From positions 3,224,001 to 3,288,000 of the forward strand of contig NZ_CP151632.1 in the NCBI RefSeq assembly GCF_040144835.1: a stretch of DNA of 64,000 nt, given 5' to 3'. Made by a program: the position numbers and the translations under genes. Shown one piece after another: positions 43,534-51,654 of this stretch. The DNA comes from Microbacterium sp. LWS13-1.2 (GTDB lineage: Bacteria > Actinomycetota > Actinomycetes > Actinomycetales > Microbacteriaceae). The notes beneath the pieces are model-generated. The model was not told where the DNA came from. It did no database searches and saw nothing but the letters and a program-made list of their open reading frames with translations. How positions within the stretch are numbered: position 1 is the stretch's first letter; each line of letters opens with the position of its first letter.

Positions 43534-44355
43534 ATGGCCGACGACCTCAGGTTCACGAGCCGGGCGAGGGCGCTGCTCGTGCTGCACGCCGGCCCCGGGT
43601 TCATCATCCCGAACGCGTGGGACGCCGGATCCGCCCGCATCCTCGAGCAGGTGGGGTTCCCCGCGGTCGCGACCACGAGCGCGGGGATCGCGTGGGCGTG
43701 CGGCGTGCCCGACGGGAACGCGCTGGATCCCGACACGATGTTCCAGCGCCTGGCCGAGATCGTGGCGGCGGTGGGTGTGCCGGTCAGCGCCGATCTCGAA
43801 GCGGGATACGGCGACTCGCCGGCCGAGGTCGGCCGCACCGTGGCGCGGGCCGTGGCGCTGGGCATCGCGGGGGCGAACATCGAGGATGCTCAGGAAGGCC
43901 GGCTCTTCGGCATCGAGGAGGCGGTGGAACGGCTGGTCGCGGCTCGGGCCGCGGCGCCGTCCGGCACCTTCGTGCTGAACGCCCGCACCGACACCTACCT
44001 CGGCGGTGTCGCCGGCGACCCGTTCGACGAGACCGTCGAGCGCGCCCGCCGCTACGTCAGTGCTGGTGCCGATTGCATCTTCGTGCCGGGAGTCAACGAT
44101 GAGGAGACCATCCGGCGCCTCGCGGACGCCATCCCCGCACCCATCAACATCGTCGCCGGGCTCGCCGCGAACGTCATCCCGGCAGACACCCTGTTCGGGC
44201 TCGGCGTGTCACGGGTGAGCGTGGGCGGCAGCCTCGCCCGTGCCGCGCTCAGTCTCGTCGAGCGCGCCGGACGGGAGCTCAAGGAGTCCGGCACGCTGGG
44301 CTTCCTCGACGGCGCGCTCGGCTATGCCGAGATGCAGCGCCGCTTCGGGGCCTGA
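43534..44355 (+). CDS. isocitrate lyase/PEP mutase superfamily protein
   Basis: 273 residues. FIIPNAWDAGSARILEQVGF, ATTSAGIAWACG, VPVSADLEAGYGDSP (metal-binding Asp-Leu-Glu), GANIEDAQEG and LNARTDTYLGG match the phosphonomutase/methylisocitrate-lyase-like group. The K-K-C-G-H loop of true isocitrate lyases is absent, so a carboxyphosphonoenolpyruvate-like or oxaloacetate-hydrolase-like activity is more likely. Intact, with GGACAGGGG upstream. Confidence 0.85.
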   Translation: MADDLRFTSRARALLVLHAGPGFIIPNAWDAGSARILEQVGFPAVATTSAGIAWACGVPDGNALDPDTMFQRLAEIVAAVGVPVSADLEAGYGDSPAEVGRTVARAVALGIAGANIEDAQEGRLFGIEEAVERLVAARAAAPSGTFVLNARTDTYLGGVAGDPFDETVERARRYVSAGADCIFVPGVNDEETIRRLADAIPAPINIVAGLAANVIPADTLFGLGVSRVSVGGSLARAALSLVERAGRELKESGTLGFLDGALGYAEMQRRFGA

Positions 44356-44404
44356 GCGCGCGACTACTAGTCGTTGAGCGAGCCAAGCGAGACGAAACGC
44401 GCGC
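44356..44404. terminator. terminator-like repeat element between convergent genes
   Basis: Outer arms GCGCGCG / CGCGCGC flank TCGTTGAGCGAGCCAAGCGA and GACGAAA. I recall closely similar TCGTTGAGCGAGCG...GACGAAACG elements scattered between convergent genes in Microbacterium. It lies exactly between two converging stops, fitting a bidirectional terminator. Confidence 0.5.
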
Positions 44405-44422
44405 GACGACCCGGGGACAGCG

Positions 44423-45835
44423 TCAGCCGGTGATGATGTCGAGCACCTCGCCGAGGATCTGCGCGGCCTCTCCGAAGCGGGCCGGGGCTTCGCTCGAGTA
44501 GTTCAGGCGCACGTAGGGTCCTGACGGCTCCGCGGGGAACCACTCGTCGCCCGCCGCGATGATGAGCCCCCGCGCCTCGGCCTCGCGCACGACGACTGCG
44601 GCATCCGTGCCGTCAGGCAGGCGCGCCCATAGGTTGAGGCCGCCGGCGGGGACGGTGTCGATGTGAGCCGTCGGCGCGTGCTCGCGAAGGCCGTCGAGCA
44701 GAAGGTCGCGGCGGCTGCGCAGCTGCGGGCGCAGGGTGCGCAGGTGACTGCGCCACGACGGCTGGGTCACTACGTCGAGCGCTGCCGCCTGCAGCAGCCC
44801 GCTGACGTACATGGACTCTGCGGCGCGGTCGGTGAGGACGCGCTCGCGTGCCGGTCCGCGGGCGATCACGGCTGCCACGCGCAGTGCGGGAGAGACGCTC
44901 TTGGTGAGGGAGCGCACGTAGATCACGTGCCCGTCGTCGTCGTGCGCCGCGATCGGACGCGGGTCTGCGTCGATCGCGAGATCGTGCGCCCAGTCGTCCT
45001 CGATGAGGAACGCGCCGCGCCGGCGGCAGATCTCGAGCACGGCGTCGGAGGTCGAGGCCGGCCACTGCCCGCCCGTCGGGTTGGCGAACGTGGGCTGGGC
45101 GTAGAACGCGCGCGCACCGCTGCGCTCCAGAGCGCGATCGACCTCGTCGGGGTCGGGGCCGAAGGCGCCGGATGGGACGGGCACCAGGGTGACGCCGGCC
45201 TGCTCGGCGGCGAGCATCGCGCCCCAGTACGTGGGCGACTCGATGACGAGCGGCTGCCCGGGACCCACCACGGCGCGGAAGATCGACGACAGTCCGCTCT
45301 GACTGCCCGAGATGATGAGCACGTCCCGGGCGGTGGGCGGCGTGACGCCCGCCGGGGCGGCCCCGGCGAGCTCGTGGGCGAACCACTCCTGAAGTTCCGG
45401 CATCCCGGCGACCGGCGAGCGGGCGATGGCGGCGTGGGTGCGTGCCGCGCGGGCGATCGCAGCCCGTACCGCGCGCTCCGGAAGCAGATCGGATGCCGGA
45501 TACCCGGAGTGCAGCCCGATGGCGTCGGGTGCCACCGATCGCTGCGTCGACGACAGCATCGACACGCGCGCCGGGGGAGAGCCGAGGGCTGCGGTCTGCC
45601 ACCCGTACTCCGCCGGACGTGCGGTCCGCGCCGCGCGCACGAACGTCCCGACCCCGGGGCGGCTCTCGACGAGACCGGCGCCGATGAGGTGCCGCATCGC
45701 CTTCTGCACGGTGACGGGGCTCGCGCCGTACCGGGCGACCAGCGCACGGTTCGAGGGCAGCTGGGCTCCCGCCGGCGCCGCTGCGATCCAGGCGCGCAGT
45801 TCCGCGATCATCCGTGCGGTGCTATCCTGACCCAT
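44423..45835 (-). CDS. MocR-family regulator (GntR HTH + aminotransferase domain)
   Basis: 470 residues. The N-terminal winged helix (LPSNRALVARYGASPVTVQK) belongs to GntR, and the rest is a type-I aminotransferase fold: SGSQSGLSSIFRAVV, PTFANPTGGQWP, and SLTKSVSPALRV with the PLP lysine. MocR proteins use PLP as effector. The ATG at 45835 shares the CATG with the start of the divergent EamA gene, its probable target. Such MocR-EamA pairs are common. No ribosome binding site is visible and TACTCT lies about seven bases upstream, consistent with a leaderless mRNA. Confidence 0.85.
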   Translation of the reverse strand: MGQDSTARMIAELRAWIAAAPAGAQLPSNRALVARYGASPVTVQKAMRHLIGAGLVESRPGVGTFVRAARTARPAEYGWQTAALGSPPARVSMLSSTQRSVAPDAIGLHSGYPASDLLPERAVRAAIARAARTHAAIARSPVAGMPELQEWFAHELAGAAPAGVTPPTARDVLIISGSQSGLSSIFRAVVGPGQPLVIESPTYWGAMLAAEQAGVTLVPVPSGAFGPDPDEVDRALERSGARAFYAQPTFANPTGGQWPASTSDAVLEICRRRGAFLIEDDWAHDLAIDADPRPIAAHDDDGHVIYVRSLTKSVSPALRVAAVIARGPARERVLTDRAAESMYVSGLLQAAALDVVTQPSWRSHLRTLRPQLRSRRDLLLDGLREHAPTAHIDTVPAGGLNLWARLPDGTDAAVVVREAEARGLIIAAGDEWFPAEPSGPYVRLNYSSEAPARFGEAAQILGEVLDIITG

Positions 45836-45885
45836 GACAGAACAGAGTAGCGCTACTCTCCGCGAAGCGACAGTGCTACCCCGAC
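45819..45885. promoter_or_regulatory. shared divergent control region of mocR and eamA
   Basis: A direct repeat (GTGCTATCCTGAC at 45819 and GTGCTACCCCGAC at 45873, 54 bp apart) flanks the perfect 16-bp palindrome AGAGTAGCGCTACTCT at 45844-45859. The first repeat contains TATCCT, a -10-like hexamer five bases before the eamA ATG; the palindrome contains TACTCT on the other strand before the mocR ATG. MocR regulators bind spaced direct repeats plus an inverted site, so this fits an operator. Confidence 0.55.
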
Positions 45886-46105
45886 TTGCTGGCCTGGGGT
45901 GGGGACTGCTCGGCATCGTCGCCTTCTCGTTCACACTTCCGTTCACGCGCGTCGCGGTGGGCGGGCTGTCACCGCTGTTCATCGGATCCGGTCGCGCCGT
46001 GGTCGCCGCGGCGCTCGCCGTGATCGCCCTCTCGATCGCCCGCCGACGGCGGCCGGGCTCCGTACCCGTGCCGTCCCCGAGGCAGTGGGCGCGTCTGGCG
46101 ATCGG
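45834..46105 (+). pseudogene. EamA/DMT transporter, truncated after about 90 residues
   Basis: LAGLGWGLLGIVAFSFTLPF and SPLFIGSGRAVVAAALAVIA are the first two helices of a drug/metabolite transporter; intact members have ten helices and about 290 residues. At about 46105 (QWARLAIG) the sequence passes into the leader of the PaiB-like gene. The ATG overlaps the mocR start on the other strand. It is the expected target of the adjacent MocR and is now non-functional. Confidence 0.7.
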
Positions 46106-46148
46106 GCCTCGCCGTCCGCACCCGACTCACCCGAAAGGGCACCCCCTG

Positions 46149-46431
46149 ATGCGTCACACGCCGCGCTACCTCATGACCGACCCCGAGCAGGTGAAGGAGC
46201 TTCGAGCAGGGGCATCCGCACGGTCGCAGCCTCGCCGAGGACGAGGCCGGCACCCGCCGCATCGCGAAGGGGACCGTCGGCCTGCGCCTGCGCGTCACGC
46301 GGTTCGATGCCCGGGCGAAGTTGAGCCAGAACAAGCCCGCCGAAGTGCGCGACGGCATCGCCGCCCACCTCGACGCGCATAACACCGCACTCGCGGAGGC
46401 GATGCGGGCCGTCGACCTCAGCGACCGGTGA
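46149..46431 (+). pseudogene. FMN-binding negative regulator (PaiB-like), middle deleted
   Basis: MRHTPRYLMTDPEQVKEL is the standard PaiB N-terminus. Around 46205 the frame changes and the sequence resumes at RRIAKGTVGLRLRVTRFDA and KLSQNKPAEVRDGIAAHLD, the C-terminal part. About 110 residues of the split-barrel flavin-binding core are missing. The overall frame is not a multiple of three, so no fused protein is possible. Confidence 0.72.
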
Positions 46432-46472
46432 GCTCAGCGACCGGTGACCTTCCGGGCGTGGGTCGCTCGCCC

Positions 46473-47804
46473 TCAGAAGGGCGCGTCCGCGCCACCGCTG
46501 GCGAGGCGGGAGGAGGCGGAGCCCGAAGCGGTGAACACGGGGACCTTGCGTTCCGGACGCACGACATACCGGCGTCCGGTGGGGGAGGTCCACGCCACAG
46601 CTCCCCCCGAGCCTTCGAGTTGGCGGACGCTCCAGTCGGTGTTGTCCTTCACGAGGTGATGGCCCTTGCAGAACGGCAGATTGTTGTCGAGGCCTGTCTC
46701 GCCGTCGTCGGCCCACCGGATCTGATGATCTATCTCGCAGCGAGATGCCGGCATCGCACAGCCGGGGCCCATGCACCGGTCGGCGCGCCATCTGACGAGC
46801 CGCTGCAGGGCGGCGGGAGGGCGATAGCTGTCGCGACCGACGGAGAGCACCATTCCGGTCTCGGGGTGAGTGAGCACCCGCATCCACCGAGCGTCGCCGC
46901 CGCACAGTTCGCGTGCCTTCGACAGCGGGATCGGGCCGATGCCCTCGACGACCGGCGATTCGCCGGCATCTGCGTACTCGTCGTCGAGAAGGGCGAGCAC
47001 CGGCACGGTGACGACGACCTGTGCGCGAATGCCCGACGCCTCGGACGGGAGGTGGTCGGTGGTGCCGTCGATCAGAAGGTCGGCGGCGACGTCGGCGCGC
47101 AGCTGATCGAGAGTGCGGGTCTCGCCGTCGACTCGTCCGATCGCCTTCGCGATCTGGGTCATGCGGTTATGGATCGCATGGATCTCGACTTCGGGGCCGA
47201 AGATCCAGAGGCCCGCCATGGCGTCCGGCGCGCGCTCGACCATGATCCGGCGCTGCGCGACCGCTCGATGGTGTCGCTCTTCCAGGGTCGTCGCCTGTGC
47301 GGCCTCGATCAGGGTGCGCAGCGCTCGCCGGAATGTGCCCACCGGCTCGGACTCGGCCAGCGGCACCGCGCGCCGCAGGAGCTGTTCCCGCAGCTCGGCC
47401 GGCGCCTCGTCGAGCAGATCCGCGATGATCTCGGCGTGCGTCTCGGTGATGCGGGCCGCACTCAGGGCATCGAGAGCGGAAGGGTAGCGTCGCGCGAGCG
47501 CTTCGGCACGTGCGAGCAGGCGGCCGGCGGCATACTCGGTGACCCGCATCGCCGCCGCCAGCTCGAGCCGGATGGACCGTTCGACGATGTCGCGCACGCC
47601 CTCGCCGCGACCGATCGCCTCCTGCAGCAGCTCGCGACGCATGGAGTCGATACGAGTCAGCCGCTCTGCCGCGAACACCGACATCATCACCGCGGTCTCG
47701 ACGACCAGGTCCACGGCATCCGGAACCGGCGGGATGAACTCATCGCCGCTCCCGATCGGCCACGCCCCACCCTCGATGTCGGGGGGAGGGGGCGGTTCAA
47801 GCAT
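46473..47804 (-). CDS. 13E12/DUF222 protein with C-terminal HNH nuclease
   Basis: 443 residues. A helical DUF222 domain (LAAAMRVTEYAAGRLLARAE, ITETHAEIIADLLDEAP) precedes an HNH motif from about residue 355: C-x-x-x-x-x-x-C-E-I-D-H, DNNLPFCKGHH and VKDNTDW. The family occurs in many copies in actinobacteria and is thought to be mobile or intein-like; its biological role is unsettled. Intact. The promoter region carries an SOS-box-like sequence and an inverted repeat. Confidence 0.87.
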   Translation of the reverse strand: MLEPPPPPDIEGGAWPIGSGDEFIPPVPDAVDLVVETAVMMSVFAAERLTRIDSMRRELLQEAIGRGEGVRDIVERSIRLELAAAMRVTEYAAGRLLARAEALARRYPSALDALSAARITETHAEIIADLLDEAPAELREQLLRRAVPLAESEPVGTFRRALRTLIEAAQATTLEERHHRAVAQRRIMVERAPDAMAGLWIFGPEVEIHAIHNRMTQIAKAIGRVDGETRTLDQLRADVAADLLIDGTTDHLPSEASGIRAQVVVTVPVLALLDDEYADAGESPVVEGIGPIPLSKARELCGGDARWMRVLTHPETGMVLSVGRDSYRPPAALQRLVRWRADRCMGPGCAMPASRCEIDHQIRWADDGETGLDNNLPFCKGHHLVKDNTDWSVRQLEGSGGAVAWTSPTGRRYVVRPERKVPVFTASGSASSRLASGGADAPF

Positions 47805-47815
47805 GAGTCGAGTTT

Positions 47816-47849
47816 AGAATATAGTTTCGAACAAAGCAAGCCTTGTTCG
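47816..47849 (-). promoter_or_regulatory. SOS-box-like site and inverted repeat upstream of the DUF222 gene
   Basis: Reading leftward, CGAAACTATATTCT (47829-47816) matches the actinobacterial LexA consensus CGAA-N6-TTCG with one mismatch, and overlaps a TATATT -10-like box 12-20 bases before the ATG. Directly upstream is a perfect 7-bp inverted repeat, CGAACAA-8-TTGTTCG (47828-47849). LexA sites ahead of 13E12 genes are known in mycobacteria. Confidence 0.45.
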
Positions 47850-47970
47850 TGAGGAGAAGAACGGCCTGCGGCGGCGGGAAGGGGGTTCTGCCGGTACCGG
47901 TCAGAGCCGCACCTGGCTGAGGCGCTGCCGACGGGGTTCACTGGGTGCGACCCACACGAAGGAGAACCAC

Positions 47971-48708
47971 ATGCGCGCCGTCGTCATGTACGCACCCGGT
48001 GACATCCGCGTCGAGTAGCGGGAGGACCGGGCCATCGTCGAGCCCACCGACGCGATCATCCGCCTCGCGGCCAGCTGCATCTGCGGGTCGGACCTGTGGC
48101 CCTACCGGGGTGACGACGACGTCGATCACACCCCGATGGGGCACGAGTACGTCGGCGCGGTCACCGAGATCGGCGACGAGGTGAAGACGCTCCGGGTGGG
48201 CGACTTCGTCGTCGGACTGCTCGGCATCCTCGCCGCCCGGCAGCTCGGAGCCGAGCGGATCATCGCGATGAGCCGTCACGCCGACCGCCAGGCCATCGCC
48301 CGTGAGTTCGGCGCCACCGATATCGTCGAGGAGCGCGGCGACGCCGGCGTCGCGAGGATCAAGGAGCGCACCGGCGGCTACGGCGCGCACAGCGTGATCG
48401 AGGCCGTCGGCACGCAGGAGTCCATGATGCAGGCGATCCGCGCGACGCGGCCCGGCGGTCACATCGGCTACGTCGGGGTCTCGCACGACGTGTCGCTCGA
48501 CGGACTCGAGCTGTTCTTCTCGGGCGTGCACCTGCACGGCGGGCCGGCGCCGGTGCGCCGCTTCCTTCCCGAGCTCATCCAGCTGATCTGGGACCGCCGG
48601 ATCGACCCGGGCAAGGTCTTCGATCTCACCCTGCCCCTCGAGGACGCGGTCGAGGGCTATCGGGCGATGGACGAACGGCGCGCGACGAAGGTGCTCCTGA
48701 CGGTGTGA
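47971..48708 (+). pseudogene. zinc-dependent alcohol dehydrogenase, in-frame deletion plus premature stop
   Basis: MRAVVMYAPGDIRVE is followed by TAG at 48016-48018, then the frame continues: CICGSDLWPYRGDDDVDHTP, GHEYVGAVTEIGDEV (catalytic zinc Cys, His, Glu), GDFVVG. It then jumps at about 48215 to LLGILAARQLGAERIIAMSR and runs normally to the end. Around 90 residues are missing, including the four structural-zinc cysteines and the glycine-rich start of the NAD-binding domain. The bases GTCGG at the joint would occur in both parents. Confidence 0.82.
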
Positions 48709-48714
48709 TCCCGC

Positions 48715-48834
48715 GCAGGCCGGCCGTCGCGCACGGCCGGCGGCGCCTCACGTCGCAGGCCGGCCGTCGCGCACGGCCGGCGGCGCCTCACGTCGCAGGC
48801 CGGCCGTCGCGCACGGCCGGCGGCGTCTCAGCCG
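48715..48834. repeat. three tandem 40-bp hairpin repeats between convergent genes
   Basis: Three 40-bp units start at 48715, 48755 and 48795; the first two are identical and the third differs in its last bases. Each contains the inverted repeat GCCGGCCGT-5-ACGGCCGGC. The array starts seven bases after the alcohol dehydrogenase stop and ends 50 bp from the convergent lactonase stop, so it probably acts as a strong bidirectional terminator. Confidence 0.9.
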
Positions 48835-48884
48835 CGGGCCGCCCGAGGCGGGTCGACTTCCCACCCGCTCTTCGGCGGTCAACG

Positions 48885-49925
48885 TCACACGAAGCGCACC
48901 CAGTTCGCACCGCGACCGGTCTCGGCTCGCCGGAGCAGCTCGAGGCGGCCACCGTCTACGGCGTAGAGGGAGATCGTCGTCGACCCCTCGCCCGCAGCGA
49001 TCAGGTGTCCGCCGTCCGGACTGAGGGCGAAGCCGCGCGGCTGCGGCTCGGTCTCCACGAAGCGCTCGGGCGCCGACACCGAGCCATCGTCCGCGACCGA
49101 CACCGCACCGAGCGTGCTCTCCGTCCGCTCCGAGCACCACAGCCGGCGCCCGCCGGCGCCGAAGTGCAGGTCGGCGCCCCAGATGAGGTGCTCTGCGCGC
49201 GGATCGGCCCCGAAGCGGCTGTGGTGAAGGCCCTTCGACGGGTCGAAGGCGTCTGCGGCGTCCCGCAGCTCGAGGGTCCCCGCCTCGGCGTCGCGTGTGA
49301 AGTGGAGCACTTGCCCAGAGAACTCGGTGAGCACGTACACAGCGTCCTGCGCGTCATTGATCACGAGATGCCGGGGACCGCTGCCTTCGGGCGCGGCTAC
49401 CGTCGCCGGCTCCAGCGCCACGAGTCGCAGGTCGTCGGTCAGCGCGTACTGCGCGACCAGATCGGCACCGAGCGACACGAAGTATGCGAACCGGCCGTCC
49501 GCACTCGGCAGCACCGCGTGCAGGTTGGGGAACTCGATACGTGACACGGGGGCGCCGACGACACCATCGGCGACCGCGCAGCTGATCCCGTAGCCGCCGC
49601 CGTAGGAGGCGCCCAGGAGACCCGCGCCGTCCCTGCACAGCGCGAGATAGTTCATGCCGCCGTCCGGGAGATCGAGCCGCGACACGGGGTCGAGCCGCCC
49701 GGTCTCGCGGTCGAGGCGCAGCGTCACGATGCCCGCCGGCTCGGCATCCGCCCCGCCCTTCACCGCCGCGTAGACGAGGTCCCGGGCCGAGTCCACGACG
49801 AAGGACGAGCAGCCAGGAAGGCCCCCGCTCACAGCGAGCCGCTCGATCGAATCGCCCGAGAGCCGGAAGGTGCTGATGCTGCCGCCGCCCGCGTTGGCCG
49901 CGAGCACGAGTGAGGAGTCGGTCAT
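48885..49925 (-). CDS. lactonase (6-phosphogluconolactonase-like beta-propeller)
   Basis: 346 residues forming seven blades with repeating patterns such as LPGCSSFVVDSARDLVYAAV and GPRHLVINDAQDAVYVLTE, ending PRGFALSPDGGHLIAAGEGS. The family (Pfam lactonase, YbhE/Pgl type) opens 6-phosphogluconolactone or related lactones. No signal peptide, so cytoplasmic. The ATG at 49925 begins the first blade. Intact. Confidence 0.85.
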   Translation of the reverse strand: MTDSSLVLAANAGGGSISTFRLSGDSIERLAVSGGLPGCSSFVVDSARDLVYAAVKGGADAEPAGIVTLRLDRETGRLDPVSRLDLPDGGMNYLALCRDGAGLLGASYGGGYGISCAVADGVVGAPVSRIEFPNLHAVLPSADGRFAYFVSLGADLVAQYALTDDLRLVALEPATVAAPEGSGPRHLVINDAQDAVYVLTEFSGQVLHFTRDAEAGTLELRDAADAFDPSKGLHHSRFGADPRAEHLIWGADLHFGAGGRRLWCSERTESTLGAVSVADDGSVSAPERFVETEPQPRGFALSPDGGHLIAAGEGSTTISLYAVDGGRLELLRRAETGRGANWVRFV

Positions 49926-50000
49926 GCACCGATCGTAGGGGGGGGCGACCCCGCCTCGTCCCACAGGTGCCGAGGGCTGCGAAGAGCCGGGGCGGAACTG

Positions 50001-51359
50001 CTAGTCGCCGAGCTCGGACGGGTGCGTCAGGCGCCACCACTCGGTCGGCGGGATGATGGTTCCGTCGACCTCGAGCGGGACCGTCGTCGTGTTCGGACCC
50101 GCCGTCCAAGTGATGCTGCCGACGATCTCGCCGTCCTCGTATGTCTTCGGCGTCGTGGTCGTCATCGTCGCCGTGATCGGGGTGTCGGACCAGGTGAAGA
50201 TCGACGCGTCGTCGGCGACGACTATCCGGGCGGTCGACCCCCACGGCGTCGAGAAGGACCCGACTTCCCGGCCCTCCGACACCAGTGGCACGTGCTGGAA
50301 GCCCGCCCGGATGCTGTCGAGCGTGCGGATGACGTCGCGGTTGACCGAGTCGCGCGTCGCTCCGCCCAGGGCGACGCCGACGACGGTGAGCGGCTCGGTC
50401 GCGCCCACATCGAGGGTCGCTGAGTACAGCAGGTTGTAGCTGTCCTCGCCCAGGTTGCCGGTCTTCAGCCCCGTGATCCCATTCACCCCGAGAAGCGTGT
50501 TCGTGTTGGACATCCCGCCGGGACCGGGCAGAGACAGTGAAGGCGTCGCGGCGATGCTCGCGATCGCCGGATGGGCGATGGCGAGCTTGCCGATCGTGAG
50601 GAGGTCGGCGGGCGTGCTGGTGTTGCGGGAGCTGATGCCGGTCGGTTCGACGATGGTGGTACCGGTGAGTCCGTGGGCGGAGAGCCACCTCCGCGCCGCA
50701 TCGAGGAAGGCGCCCTGGGAGCCGAACGCCCAGGTGGACACCGCCTCGGCGTAGTTGCTGGCCGACGGGATCAGCATGGTGGCCAGCGCGTCGCGCAACG
50801 ACATCGTGCTGCCGGTCGGCATGCGGGCGATCGTCGCGCCCATCACGTAGTACTCGTCATAGAGGTCGTGATCGGCCTTGTCGAAGGTGATCGTCGGCCC
50901 GGGGTCGTTCGCGTCGGCGAGCGGCTTCGCATCCAGGATGACCATCGCGGTGATCAGTTTCGTGAGGCTGGCCATGGCGCGCGCCTCATCGGTACCGGAC
51001 GTCGCCCAGATCCCGCTCGCGGTCGGACCGAGGTAGGCGTCGCCTCCCGAGACGCTGATGGCCGCCGCGCCCTGGGACGGAAAGGCGAGGGTGGCGGAAG
51101 CAGGCGCCGCCCCCACGGGCGTGCTCGACACCACGGCGTCGGGCGCGGCGAGGGGAGCGGTCAGCGCCCAGCCGATGTAGGTTCCCGACCCGCCGAGCAG
51201 GAGGGCGAACACGACGGCCGTGATGATCCAGCCACGGCGGCGTCGGGCCCGTCGCACCCTCGGGTCGACCCCGTAGCCGCGACCGGGGAACTCCTCCTCG
51301 CGCCGCATGAGGTCCGCGAACTCCGACAGCTCGTCGGGCGTCTGCTGGTCGGTCGTCAT
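50001..51359 (-). CDS. D-alanyl-D-alanine carboxypeptidase-like penicillin-binding protein
   Basis: 452 residues. A charged cytoplasmic N-terminus and one membrane helix (GWIITAVVFALLLGG) anchor an extracellular penicillin-binding domain. The S-x-x-K motif is SLTK (Ser131, Lys134) and the K-T-G motif is GLKTGNLG. The S-x-N motif reads I-P-S-A-S-N-Y-A, so the usual Asn position is Ser with an Asn one residue later, a deviation that could alter activity. It would trim peptidoglycan pentapeptides. ATG 51359 chosen. Confidence 0.82.
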   Translation of the reverse strand: MTTDQQTPDELSEFADLMRREEEFPGRGYGVDPRVRRARRRRGWIITAVVFALLLGGSGTYIGWALTAPLAAPDAVVSSTPVGAAPASATLAFPSQGAAAISVSGGDAYLGPTASGIWATSGTDEARAMASLTKLITAMVILDAKPLADANDPGPTITFDKADHDLYDEYYVMGATIARMPTGSTMSLRDALATMLIPSASNYAEAVSTWAFGSQGAFLDAARRWLSAHGLTGTTIVEPTGISSRNTSTPADLLTIGKLAIAHPAIASIAATPSLSLPGPGGMSNTNTLLGVNGITGLKTGNLGEDSYNLLYSATLDVGATEPLTVVGVALGGATRDSVNRDVIRTLDSIRAGFQHVPLVSEGREVGSFSTPWGSTARIVVADDASIFTWSDTPITATMTTTTPKTYEDGEIVGSITWTAGPNTTTVPLEVDGTIIPPTEWWRLTHPSELGD

Positions 51360-51654
51360 CGCAGGAACACCGGGACGTGACCGGTGCGGAGGAGGGCCGG
51401 CGAGATCATCGGATGCGAGTCGCCGAGACCATACATCAGGCCACACTCTCATGCGCGGCGCGAGGGCGCATCGCTCGATGCCGAGCTGTGGATAACGTCA
51501 GCCCCGGTGTCGCAGGTCCTCGATCAGAAGCACACGAGACGGCTCTCGCGCAAGCCCCGTGATCGGCGCGACACGGCGTGCCTAGCATCACCCGCATGAC
51601 GGCCCCTGACACCGGGCGTCGGGCTCCTGGTGAGCCCGACGCGGAGGACCCGCG

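Noticed and set aside
46473..47804. Counting the 13E12/DUF222 gene as an insertion sequence
   Set aside because: No terminal inverted repeats or target duplication flank it; it has its own regulated promoter and looks like a resident gene.
48715..48834. Possible CRISPR array
   Set aside because: Units are directly adjacent with no spacers, contain strong palindromes and sit between convergent stops; no cas genes are present.
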